From Thermodesulfobacteriota bacterium (GTDB taxonomy: Bacteria > Desulfobacterota > DSM-4660 > Desulfatiglandales > HGW-15): a stretch of DNA of 6,197 bases. The first letter of the stretch is position 1; each line of letters opens with the position of its first letter. The notes under the pieces were generated by a model. That model had not been told where the DNA came from. It did no database searches and saw only the letters and a program-made list of their open reading frames with translations. Shown here one piece after another: positions 1-5,824 of the stretch. Both the position numbers and the translations under genes were made by a program. The stretch covers positions 1-6,197 of the forward strand of contig JALOPA010000133.1 of assembly GCA_025454125.1 (NCBI GenBank), given 5' to 3'.

Positions 1-1757
1 CCCTCCACGATTTCTTTCATGCGCTGAATGTCTTCACTGCTTTTCACATAATAGTTTTCGAGGTTGATGAAGAAGACATTGTCTGCCGACTGGTAAGTGA
101 ACCGCTCTTCCAGCGGTATGGTCAGGAGGTCGGCCTTGAGGCCCATGGCCGGCAACTGGAATATTCTTGGATCCATCAGTTTCAGAGGTTTGCGCATGAT
201 TGGTTTGAATCCCATGAGGGGCAGGATCTGGGTTTCCAGGTCGATCCCGGGAGCGATTTCGACGAGCTCCAGGCCTTCTTCACACAGGGAGAAGACGCAG
301 CGCTCGGTGATATACAGAACCGGCTGTTTCTTTTTCGCCGCATGCCGGCCGCTGAAGGTCTTCTGCTCCACCTGCCGGACGAACTTCTTCTCCCGGCCCT
401 CCTGGTCAATCTGCAGCTTGCCGTCTTTCACGGAAGTTTTGAGTCCCCCCGCGGTAAACATCCCCACAAAGCAAACCTTCTTGGAATTCTGGCTGATGTC
501 TATGAATCCGCCCGGACCGACAAATCGCGGGCCGAACTTGCTTACGTTCACGTTTCCTTCCTGGTCCACCTCTGCAGCACCCAGAAACGCGATATCGAGC
601 CCTCCTCCGTCGTAGTAGTCGAACTGATAGGGTTCGTCGATGAGGGCATCGATGTTGATGCCCGCCCCGAAATTTAATCCCGCGCTCGGAAGCCCTCCAA
701 TCATGCCGGATTCCGCCGTGAGGGTGACGTGTTCCAGCATTCTTTCTTCGTTGGCCACCGCAGAGACCCCTTCGGGCATGCCGATACCGAGGTTCACGAT
801 GCTGTTCGGTTTCAGTTCGAACGCCGCTCGTCTGACGACGATTTTGCGGCCGCTCATGTCCATGGGAGGGACGGTCTGCATGGGCATTTTGATTTCGCAA
901 CTGAATGCCGGGCTGTAGGGCTCCCCAAAGGTCTGCCAGTGGTGTTCGGGTTTGGCCACCACCACGCAGTCGACCAGGATACCGGGGATTTTGACCTGAC
1001 GGGCATTGAGCGTTCCACGCTCCGCTATCCTTTCGACCTGCACGATCACGAACCCGTTCGAGTTCCTGGCCGCCATGGCCATGGAAAGCCCGTCCAGGGT
1101 GAGGGCCTCTTTTTCCATGGTAATGTTGCCGTCCGGATCTGCGGTCGTGCCCCTCAGGAGGGCCACGTGGATGGGGAATGCTTTGTAGAAGAGATAGTCC
1201 TTTCCGCCGATGGTGATCAAAGTGATGAGATCGTCTCCCTTTGATTTGGTGAGTTCATTGAGCTTGCCGCCGTCAATCCTGGGATCGATGAAGGTCCCAA
1301 GGCCGACATGGGTCAGGTTCCCCGGCTTGCCGGCGGCGATATCCCTGAAGAGTTGAACCAGAGCGCCCATGGGAATGTTGTACCCGAAAATCTTGTTGGC
1401 ATGGATCAACTCGCCCAGCCGGGGAGTGAGCCCTGTATGTCCGCAGATGACTCTTCCCACCAGGCCCTCATGAGCAAAGTGGTTCAGGCCTTTGGTTTTC
1501 CCGTCTCCTTGTCCCGCCGGATACACCAGGGTCAAATTTCTCGGTGATCCGGTCTTCAGGAATCGCTCTTCAAGCTGTATCGCAATGCCCTCTGCAAAGC
1601 CTGCGCCGATGAAGCCTGCCGTCACAACCGTGTCGCCGTCACGTATAATTTGGACCGCCTCTTCAGCGGTGACGATTTTTCCCTTCTTCAGGCGCATGCC
1701 TGCGATAGGGTCAAGCATCGGATGTTTCACTTCTTTTGCCGGGGTGCTCTCTGCCAT
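1..1757 (-). CDS. Acyl-CoA:acetate/3-ketoacid CoA-transferase, long form (3' end outside the window)
   Basis: The visible 585 residues read as a class I CoA-transferase of the propionate CoA-transferase/YdiF type. Such cytoplasmic enzymes move CoA between an acyl-CoA and a free acid through a glutamyl-CoA intermediate. The N-terminal half has GDTVVTAGFIGAGFAEGI (about 41-58) and the family block GLNHFAHEGLVGRVICGHTGL (90-110, shortened here by none of its key positions). The second half has LGIGMPEGV and then TAESGMIGGLP, where E349 (codon 711-713) is the expected catalytic glutamate, followed by FDYYDGGGLDIAFLGAAEVD. Family members usually end soon after the MDPRIF-like motif, here at residue 528. 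This frame stays open at least 57 residues longer, with NVFFINLENYYV and SEDIQRMKEIVE. The start is firm: an in-frame TGA lies two codons upstream, and AAAGGAAAGGG (1766-1776) sits 8 bases before the ATG. The true acid substrate cannot be read from sequence. Confidence 0.93.
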   Translation of the reverse strand, partial: MAESTPAKEVKHPMLDPIAGMRLKKGKIVTAEEAVQIIRDGDTVVTAGFIGAGFAEGIAIQLEERFLKTGSPRNLTLVYPAGQGDGKTKGLNHFAHEGLVGRVICGHTGLTPRLGELIHANKIFGYNIPMGALVQLFRDIAAGKPGNLTHVGLGTFIDPRIDGGKLNELTKSKGDDLITLITIGGKDYLFYKAFPIHVALLRGTTADPDGNITMEKEALTLDGLSMAMAARNSNGFVIVQVERIAERGTLNARQVKIPGILVDCVVVAKPEHHWQTFGEPYSPAFSCEIKMPMQTVPPMDMSGRKIVVRRAAFELKPNSIVNLGIGMPEGVSAVANEERMLEHVTLTAESGMIGGLPSAGLNFGAGINIDALIDEPYQFDYYDGGGLDIAFLGAAEVDQEGNVNVSKFGPRFVGPGGFIDISQNSKKVCFVGMFTAGGLKTSVKDGKLQIDQEGREKKFVRQVEQKTFSGRHAAKKKQPVLYITERCVFSLCEEGLELVEIAPGIDLETQILPLMGFKPIMRKPLKLMDPRIFQLPAMGLKADLLTIPLEERFTYQSADNVFFINLENYYVKSSEDIQRMKEIVE

Positions 1758-1785
1758 GGCTCAATCCCTTTCCTTTTTTTGGTTT

Positions 1786-1965
1786 CTAAGGAGAAATCGC
1801 GGAACGAGATAAGGTTCTTGCCCATAGGGCCTTCCCATGCACGGCTGCTGCACAGCGCATGCCTTGACGGTCAGTCCGGTTGTGGATCATATTAGCTTCG
1901 TATCGATCGTTGTGCAAACCTATTCGTGCCCGCTGGGCCTGCTCCTCTTGCCCGTTCTGGTCCAT
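1786..1965 (-). CDS. Doubtful 59-residue ORF upstream of the CoA-transferase
   Basis: An ATG at 1965 opens a 59-codon frame ending in TAG, 28 bases before the CoA-transferase start and on the same strand. It begins MDQNGQEEQAQRARIGLHND and is charged, with no membrane segment, signal peptide or motif I recognise. AGGAA lies 9 bases before the ATG (1975-1979), which would be an acceptable ribosome binding site. However, the best promoter candidate would start transcription at about that point, leaving little or no leader. Its position would fit a leader peptide or a small protein co-transcribed with the transferase, but chance is equally likely in G+C-rich DNA. I do not assign a function. Confidence 0.2.
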   Translation of the reverse strand: MDQNGQEEQAQRARIGLHNDRYEANMIHNRTDRQGMRCAAAVHGKALWARTLSRSAISP

Positions 1966-1983
1966 TTTTGTGAATTCCTGTAT

Positions 1984-2012
1984 ATTGTACGCTTTAGAGT
2001 CTTTGACTTTAA
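1984..2012 (-). promoter_or_regulatory. Candidate sigma-70-type promoter for the CoA-transferase
   Basis: On the minus strand a TTAAAG box (2007-2012; 3 of 6 against TTGACA) is followed by a 17-base spacer and TACAAT (1984-1989; 5 of 6 against TATAAT). It lies in the most A+T-rich stretch of the intergenic region and points towards the CoA-transferase, giving a leader of about 220 bases. The MITE-like element ends only about 24 bases upstream of the -35 box, so its insertion may have altered upstream control. The -35 match is weak, so this is a candidate only. Confidence 0.35.
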
Positions 2013-2029
2013 CTTATGTGCAGGATGCA

Positions 2030-2036
2030 AAGAACT
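2030..2036. repeat. Left flanking direct repeat (target-site duplication) of the MITE-like element
   Basis: AAGAACT here is repeated exactly at 2172-2178, immediately outside the other end of the element. The identity can be stretched to CAAAGAACT (2028-2036 and 2170-2178) if bases counted as the right element end are included, so the duplication is 7 to 9 bp depending on where the terminus is placed. Confidence 0.6.
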
Positions 2037-2065
2037 TGATGGCCTCGTAAAAAGCCCCCCAGGCC

Positions 2066-2092
2066 GTCACTCCCGCGAAGGCGGGAGTCCAG
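2066..2092 (+). repeat. REP-like hairpin unit, left copy
   Basis: A 27-base unit starting GTCACTCCCGCGAAGG contains a perfect 8-bp stem, ACTCCCGC with GCGGGAGT (2069-2076 and 2081-2088), around a GAAG loop. It matches the right copy, in opposite orientation, at 24 of 27 positions. There is no T-run after it, so it is not a standard intrinsic terminator. Confidence 0.75.
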
Positions 2093-2107
2093 AAACCCTT
2101 GTAAAGA

Positions 2108-2134
2108 CTGGATTCCCGCCTCCGCGGGAATGAC
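2108..2134 (-). repeat. REP-like hairpin unit, right copy (inverted)
   Basis: Read on the minus strand this unit starts GTCATTCCCGCGGAGG and ends AATCCAG. Its perfect 8-bp stem pairs 2112-2119 with 2124-2131. Compared with the left copy, two of the three differences change both partners of one stem base pair (T-A here, C-G there), so pairing is kept. The third lies in the loop. Confidence 0.75.
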
Positions 2135-2171
2135 AGCAAAGAGCGTTTTCGGGCTTTTTGTGAAAGCATCA

Positions 2172-2178
2172 AAGAACT
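2172..2178. repeat. Right flanking direct repeat (target-site duplication) of the MITE-like element
   Basis: AAGAACT is identical to 2030-2036 on the other side of the element. Its position directly beside the CATCA terminus is what supports insertion by transposition rather than chance similarity. Confidence 0.6.
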
Positions 2179-2444
2179 CCAAAGGCGAACCGCAGAATAT
2201 CCACCCTCCGCAGTACCTCGTGGAGAGGTTTGCTTGTCGCCTCAGACCTGGGCGGAATGCGCAGGCTACCGCTGAAATATCGAACTCCGAAGGCAACTGC
2301 AGGAGGGGGTAACTTCATCATTCGAGATTCCCTGGTCGCCTCTGGCGCCGCCGAAGGCGGGTAAACCTTGTTCGATAATCGATAATCGGGTTTGGTCTCT
2401 CTTGGTTTCGACAATAGGCTTGCATTAAGATCAAGGAGAAGAAC
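2179..2444. other. Non-coding upstream region of the acyl-CoA synthetase gene
   Basis: I find no credible gene in these 266 bases. The frames that are open give proline- and serine-rich peptides without motifs or ribosome binding sites. Visible structures are a short GC hairpin (CCGCC-GAA-GGCGG, 2348-2360) without a following T-run, an 8-base direct repeat GTCGCCTC (2236-2243 and 2335-2342), and the TCGATAA repeat noted separately. No convincing -35/-10 pair stands out. A -12-like TTGCA (2420-2424) lacks the GG expected for a sigma-54 -24 element. The synthetase promoter is presumably here but cannot be placed. Confidence 0.6.
2372..2388. promoter_or_regulatory. Operator-like tandem/palindromic motif upstream of the synthetase
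   Basis: TCGATAATCGATAATCG is two tandem copies of TCGATAA plus a partial third. It forms two overlapping odd-centred palindromes, TCGAT-A-ATCGA (2372-2382) and CGAT-A-ATCG (2380-2388). It ends 56 bases before the synthetase ATG, a usual place for a repressor or activator site. The regulator is unknown and the motif is short, so this is an inference from shape and position. Confidence 0.3.
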
Positions 2445-5135
2445 ATGAGCCAATATAACCTGAACAAGTTATTGAGTCCCCAATCCGTGGCGGTGGTCGG
2501 GGCAACGGATCGTCCCGGAACCGTGGGATGTGTGGTGCTGGAGAACTTGAAATCCGGGGGGTTTCAAGGCCCCATCTTTCCGATCAACCCCAGGCGAGAG
2601 CAAATCCTGGGACTTCCCGCTTTCCCATCCATAGGGGCCGTGGGCAAGCCGATCGACCTGGCCGTGCTCTGTACCCCTATTGCGGCTGGTCCCTCGGTAA
2701 TCGCAGAATGCAGTGCCGCCGCCGTGGGCAGCGCCATCATTTACTCGGCCGGGGGGAAGGAAATCGGAGCCGAAGGCGCCGCGATCGAGGAAGAAATCCG
2801 GGCCGCGGCATCCAAAGGCAGGATCCGGCTCCTGGGGCCGAACTGCATGGGTCTTTCCGTGGGCGCTATCAACCTGAACGCCAGTTTCTTTCACGCCATG
2901 CCCCACAGAGGCCGGGTGGCCTTCGCAGCCCAGAGCGGCGCCATGTGTTCCACGGTTCTGGACTACGGCTTGGGGGAAAGCATCGGGTTCAGCCACTTCA
3001 TTTCCGTGGGCTCTATGATCGACGTGGATTTCGCGGATCTCATCGATTACTTCGGCAGTGACCGGGACGTGAGCAGCATCCTCCTCTACATAGAAGGTCT
3101 GAAGGAGACCCGGAAGTTCCTGAGCGCCGCTCGGGCCGTCAGCCGTATCAAACCCATCATCGTTCTCAAAAGCGGACGATCTCACGCCGGTGCTGCGGCG
3201 GCCCAGTCCCACACCGGAGCCCTGGCCGGTGAAGACCTGGTCTACGATGCGGCCTTCAAGAGGGCCGGCATTATCCGGGCCAATATGCTGGTGGACCTGT
3301 TCAGCTGTGCCGACCTGCTGGACAAGCAGACCCTGCCCCAGGGGCCGAACATGGCGATCATCACCGGGGCCGGCGGCCTGGGAGTGATGATGGCCGATTA
3401 TCTGGTCGAGTGCGGCCTGGAGCCTGCCAAGCTGAGGCCCGAAACCCTCAGGGAACTCGACCAGCATTGCCCGCCCCTGTGGAGCCACGGCAACCCCATT
3501 GACTTTACAGGGGCTATGAAATTCGAGAACATTCCCAAACTCATCGCCGCCTGCGCCAAGGCCAAGGAAATCGACGCCATATCGGTCATCTTCATCCCCA
3601 ACGGCCTGTTTCCCCCTGCCCGCTTCGCCGAGCTCCTGGTCTCCGAGAAGGTGACCACGAATAAGCCCATCTTCGTGGTGCTGCCCGGAGGGGAGCAGGC
3701 TGACGCCGGGCGAAACCTGCTCGCCCAGAACGGTTTCCCGGTCTTTTCATCCCCTGAATCGGCGGCCCGCTCCTTTCACTATCTCTACGAGTATCAGCGG
3801 AGCCTCAAGATGCTCACCGAGGTGCCCAGACCCACGCGCACCGCCATCACCGTGGACCGGCAGGCCGCGCGATCGCTGCTGGACAGCGTGCTCGGTTCAC
3901 AGCGAACCCTCATGACGGAATTCGAATCCAAGGGTCTGCTAAGAGCCTATGGCATCCCTGCGAACGAGACTTATGTGGCCGAGAGCATTGTGCATGCCGT
4001 CCAGCTCGCAAGGCAGATCGGCTACCCTGTGGCCGCCAAGATCCACTCTCACACCATCACCCACAAGTCGGATGTGGGCGGTATCCGGCTCGATCTGCGG
4101 AATGCGGACGACGTGATCGACGCCTTTCTTCAGATTCAGGAAGCCGTCAGCACACGAGCGCCCGGCGAGCATTTCGGGGGCGTCACCATCCAGAAGATGG
4201 TGAGGGAAAAAGGCTATGAGGTCATTCTGGGCAGCAAGCTGGACCCTGATTTCGGTCCGGTGCTCGTCTTCGGCATGGGAGGAGTGATGACCGAGATCAT
4301 TCAGGATCGCGCCGTGGGGCTGCCTCCCTTGAACCGGCTCCTGGCCAGAAGGATGCTCGACTCCACCAAGATCTTCAAACTGCTCAAAGGCTATCGAGGA
4401 CAAACCGCCGCCAATCTGGACATGCTTGAGGAGATCCTGATCCGGCTGAGCCAATTGGTCACCGATTTCCCTGAAATCCGCGAATTGGACATCAACCCGC
4501 TTCTGGCCACCGCGGACGGTGCTTATGCTCTGGATGCGAGGGTCGTGGTTGGGCCCTCTGCCAAGCCTGCGCCCTGGCACATGGCGTTGAGCACCTATCC
4601 CGAGGAATATGTGGAAGAACTCCAGAGCGGCGACAAGGGCAGGCTTCTGGTGCGGCCGATCCGCCCGGAGGATGCTCCCGGATTGATGGACTTCTTCGTC
4701 GCCCTGTCCGAAAAGAGCCGTCTCGGCAAGCTCGTTCACCGTTTCGAGGATTTCGATGAGCGATTTGTCGCCCGCTTGACCCAGATCGACTATGATCGGG
4801 ACATGGTTCTCGTGGCGCTAACCGACCCGGAGGGCAGCGGCGAAGTCATCGGTCTTGCGCGCTACTTCGGCGATCCGGACCTTATCGAGGCCGAGGTCTC
4901 CATCACCATCGCGGACGCCTGGCAGGCGCAGGGGGTTGGAGCCAAGCTTTTGGATCTGATCCTGAAGGCGGCCAGGAAGCGCGGCTTTAAAAGGGCGTGG
5001 GGTTTTTGTCGGCCCCATAGCCGGGACATGATCTCCCTGATCGAGCGCCAGCGCGAATCAGATGTCTCTCCCGTTGAAAACGGACAAAGGGTAAAACTGG
5101 TCGTAGACCTGACCACGTACCCGGGCTCCGGCTAG
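2445..5135 (+). CDS. ADP-forming acyl-CoA synthetase (acetate-CoA ligase type) fused to a C-terminal GNAT acetyltransferase
   Basis: This 896-residue cytoplasmic protein has the full alpha-beta order of NDP-forming acyl-CoA synthetases plus a GNAT domain, as in Pat/PatZ proteins of similar length. A CoA-binding Rossmann domain (about 8-135) carries VAVVGATDRPGTVG and GPNCMGL. Ligase-CoA domains (about 150-455) carry AAQSGAM and QSHTGALAGED, where H256 matches the phosphorylated histidine of archaeal ADP-forming synthetases. An ATP-grasp domain (about 490-705) has THKSDVGGIRLDL, with H540 at the second phospho-histidine position, and GPVLVFGMGGVMTEIIQD. The GNAT domain (about 733-893) has LVRPIRPEDAP, LTQIDYDRDMVLVAL and the acetyl-CoA loop WQAQGVGAKLL; E817 is a likely general base. 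Salmonella Pat is known to lack the synthetase histidine. Here it is kept, so both activities may work: acyl-CoA + ADP + Pi to acid + ATP (or the reverse), and lysine acetylation. AAGGAG (2433-2438) lies 6 bases before the ATG, and an in-frame TAG at 2415 fixes the start. The acyl substrate is unknown. Confidence 0.95.
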   Translation: MSQYNLNKLLSPQSVAVVGATDRPGTVGCVVLENLKSGGFQGPIFPINPRREQILGLPAFPSIGAVGKPIDLAVLCTPIAAGPSVIAECSAAAVGSAIIYSAGGKEIGAEGAAIEEEIRAAASKGRIRLLGPNCMGLSVGAINLNASFFHAMPHRGRVAFAAQSGAMCSTVLDYGLGESIGFSHFISVGSMIDVDFADLIDYFGSDRDVSSILLYIEGLKETRKFLSAARAVSRIKPIIVLKSGRSHAGAAAAQSHTGALAGEDLVYDAAFKRAGIIRANMLVDLFSCADLLDKQTLPQGPNMAIITGAGGLGVMMADYLVECGLEPAKLRPETLRELDQHCPPLWSHGNPIDFTGAMKFENIPKLIAACAKAKEIDAISVIFIPNGLFPPARFAELLVSEKVTTNKPIFVVLPGGEQADAGRNLLAQNGFPVFSSPESAARSFHYLYEYQRSLKMLTEVPRPTRTAITVDRQAARSLLDSVLGSQRTLMTEFESKGLLRAYGIPANETYVAESIVHAVQLARQIGYPVAAKIHSHTITHKSDVGGIRLDLRNADDVIDAFLQIQEAVSTRAPGEHFGGVTIQKMVREKGYEVILGSKLDPDFGPVLVFGMGGVMTEIIQDRAVGLPPLNRLLARRMLDSTKIFKLLKGYRGQTAANLDMLEEILIRLSQLVTDFPEIRELDINPLLATADGAYALDARVVVGPSAKPAPWHMALSTYPEEYVEELQSGDKGRLLVRPIRPEDAPGLMDFFVALSEKSRLGKLVHRFEDFDERFVARLTQIDYDRDMVLVALTDPEGSGEVIGLARYFGDPDLIEAEVSITIADAWQAQGVGAKLLDLILKAARKRGFKRAWGFCRPHSRDMISLIERQRESDVSPVENGQRVKLVVDLTTYPGSG

Positions 5136-5824
5136 TAGCGAATCCCTTGGATGATGAAATAAACTCCCACAAGGACCATCAGGGCAGAGCTGATCTTGTA
5201 AATCAGGCTTCTGGATTTCAGCCAGCCGAATCCGGCCAGCTTGCCCACGAGCAGTAGGGCTGGGACGGTCCCGATACCGAAGGCGACCATGAGACCCATT
5301 CCTGAAAAGAATCCGTCCAGTGCGCTTGCCGCGCCCATTCCCGCTCTTGCTGCTGCGATGAGCGCCGTGTACACCGGGCCGCAAGGAAGCAGACCGAGGA
5401 GCAAACCAAGCGGAAGGTACACGACCGGTGAATTGGCGGCAGAAAGCCGGTGAAACCACTTTGAGAGAACGCTGCTCCCAGCATCGGCATCTCCAAAGAT
5501 CCGTCCAAAAGGAATCCAGCCTCCCATCGCCAGCCCCATGAGGAGCACCAGGGCCCCGGCAAAGATGAGCGCTCCCTTCTGAAGGCTGACGATGGAGGAG
5601 GTCAGAAGAGTGAACGACCCCAGGACACCTGCCAAGCCCCCAAGGACTGCATACGTGATGATCCTTCCTGCGTTGTAAAGAAGGTGGGGAATGAGGACGC
5701 TCTTCCCTTTCAAGTTCAAAGAAAGGGAGACCACGATCGGCCCGCACATGCCGATGCAGTGGCCGAACCCCACGGTGAAGCCTGTGACCAGGAAAACAAG
5801 GTAGAGCGGGTCAGTAGATGACAT
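5132..5824 (-). CDS. TauE/SafE-family (DsbD_2-like) integral membrane protein
   Basis: From the ATG at 5824 the protein has 230 residues and about six membrane helices (roughly 7-34, 48-72, 82-104, 134-158, 165-195, 205-228). Helix 1 holds GFGHCIGMCGPIV (H22, C23, C27) and helix 4 holds GLLLGLLPCGPVYTAL (C148). These are hallmarks of the TauE/SafE or UreH-like branch related to the DsbD/CcdA membrane domain. Family members are annotated as sulfite exporters but are often found with copper or cytochrome oxidase assembly genes. The cysteines suggest thiol or metal transfer across the inner membrane rather than sulfite export. The frame is open back to an ATG at 5929, but that would add a hydrophilic 35-residue leader lying inside the upstream gene. 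Starting at 5824 puts helix 1 at the N-terminus and gives a 14-base overlap with the upstream stop, typical of translational coupling, although no good ribosome binding site precedes it. Its stop overlaps that of the convergent synthetase gene. Confidence 0.88.
   Translation of the reverse strand: MSSTDPLYLVFLVTGFTVGFGHCIGMCGPIVVSLSLNLKGKSVLIPHLLYNAGRIITYAVLGGLAGVLGSFTLLTSSIVSLQKGALIFAGALVLLMGLAMGGWIPFGRIFGDADAGSSVLSKWFHRLSAANSPVVYLPLGLLLGLLPCGPVYTALIAAARAGMGAASALDGFFSGMGLMVAFGIGTVPALLLVGKLAGFGWLKSRSLIYKISSALMVLVGVYFIIQGIRY

Larger units (their letters stand above)
2037..2171. mobile_element. 135-bp MITE-like element with terminal inverted repeats and nested REP-like hairpins
   Basis: The ends form imperfect terminal inverted repeats: 2037-2057 against the reverse complement of 2151-2171 match at 16 of 21 positions. 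The outer TGATG and the inner AAAAAGCCC are exact. Inside lie two inverted copies of a 27-base hairpin unit (2066-2092 and 2108-2134) separated by 15 bases. A 7-9 bp direct repeat flanks the whole. It has no transposase and no credible gene, so it would be a non-autonomous element moved in trans. The hairpin units are of the kind whose translation gives the spurious peptide VIPAEAGIQ, familiar from many proteobacterial genomes. The parent transposase family cannot be named from this window. Confidence 0.7.

Noticed and set aside
406..900. 164-codon minus-strand ORF inside the CoA-transferase region
   Set aside because: It is in a different frame from the clear CoA-transferase reading, which spans it without interruption. 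The translation is Arg/Gly/His-rich and unstructured.
2009..2296. 95-codon minus-strand ORF containing VIPAEAGIQ
   Set aside because: It is the translation of the MITE-like element and its REP-like hairpins, a well-known source of spurious protein predictions. No ribosome binding site or domain supports it.
2348..2360. GC hairpin as an intrinsic terminator
   Set aside because: The stem is only 5 bp, no T-run follows on either strand, and no gene ends nearby.
2409..2424. Sigma-54 promoter upstream of the synthetase (TTGCA at 2420-2424)
   Set aside because: The -12-like TTGCA is present, but the position of the -24 element reads CGACAA, without the essential GG.
2469..3488. 339-codon minus-strand ORF opposite the synthetase gene
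   Set aside because: It lies wholly antisense to well-conserved CoA-binding and ligase domains, and its His/Gly/Asp-rich translation has no recognisable motif. It is a reading-frame shadow of G+C-rich coding DNA.
3939..4739. 266-codon minus-strand ORF opposite the ATP-grasp domain
   Set aside because: It is another antisense shadow in G+C-rich DNA, without motifs or a plausible start region.
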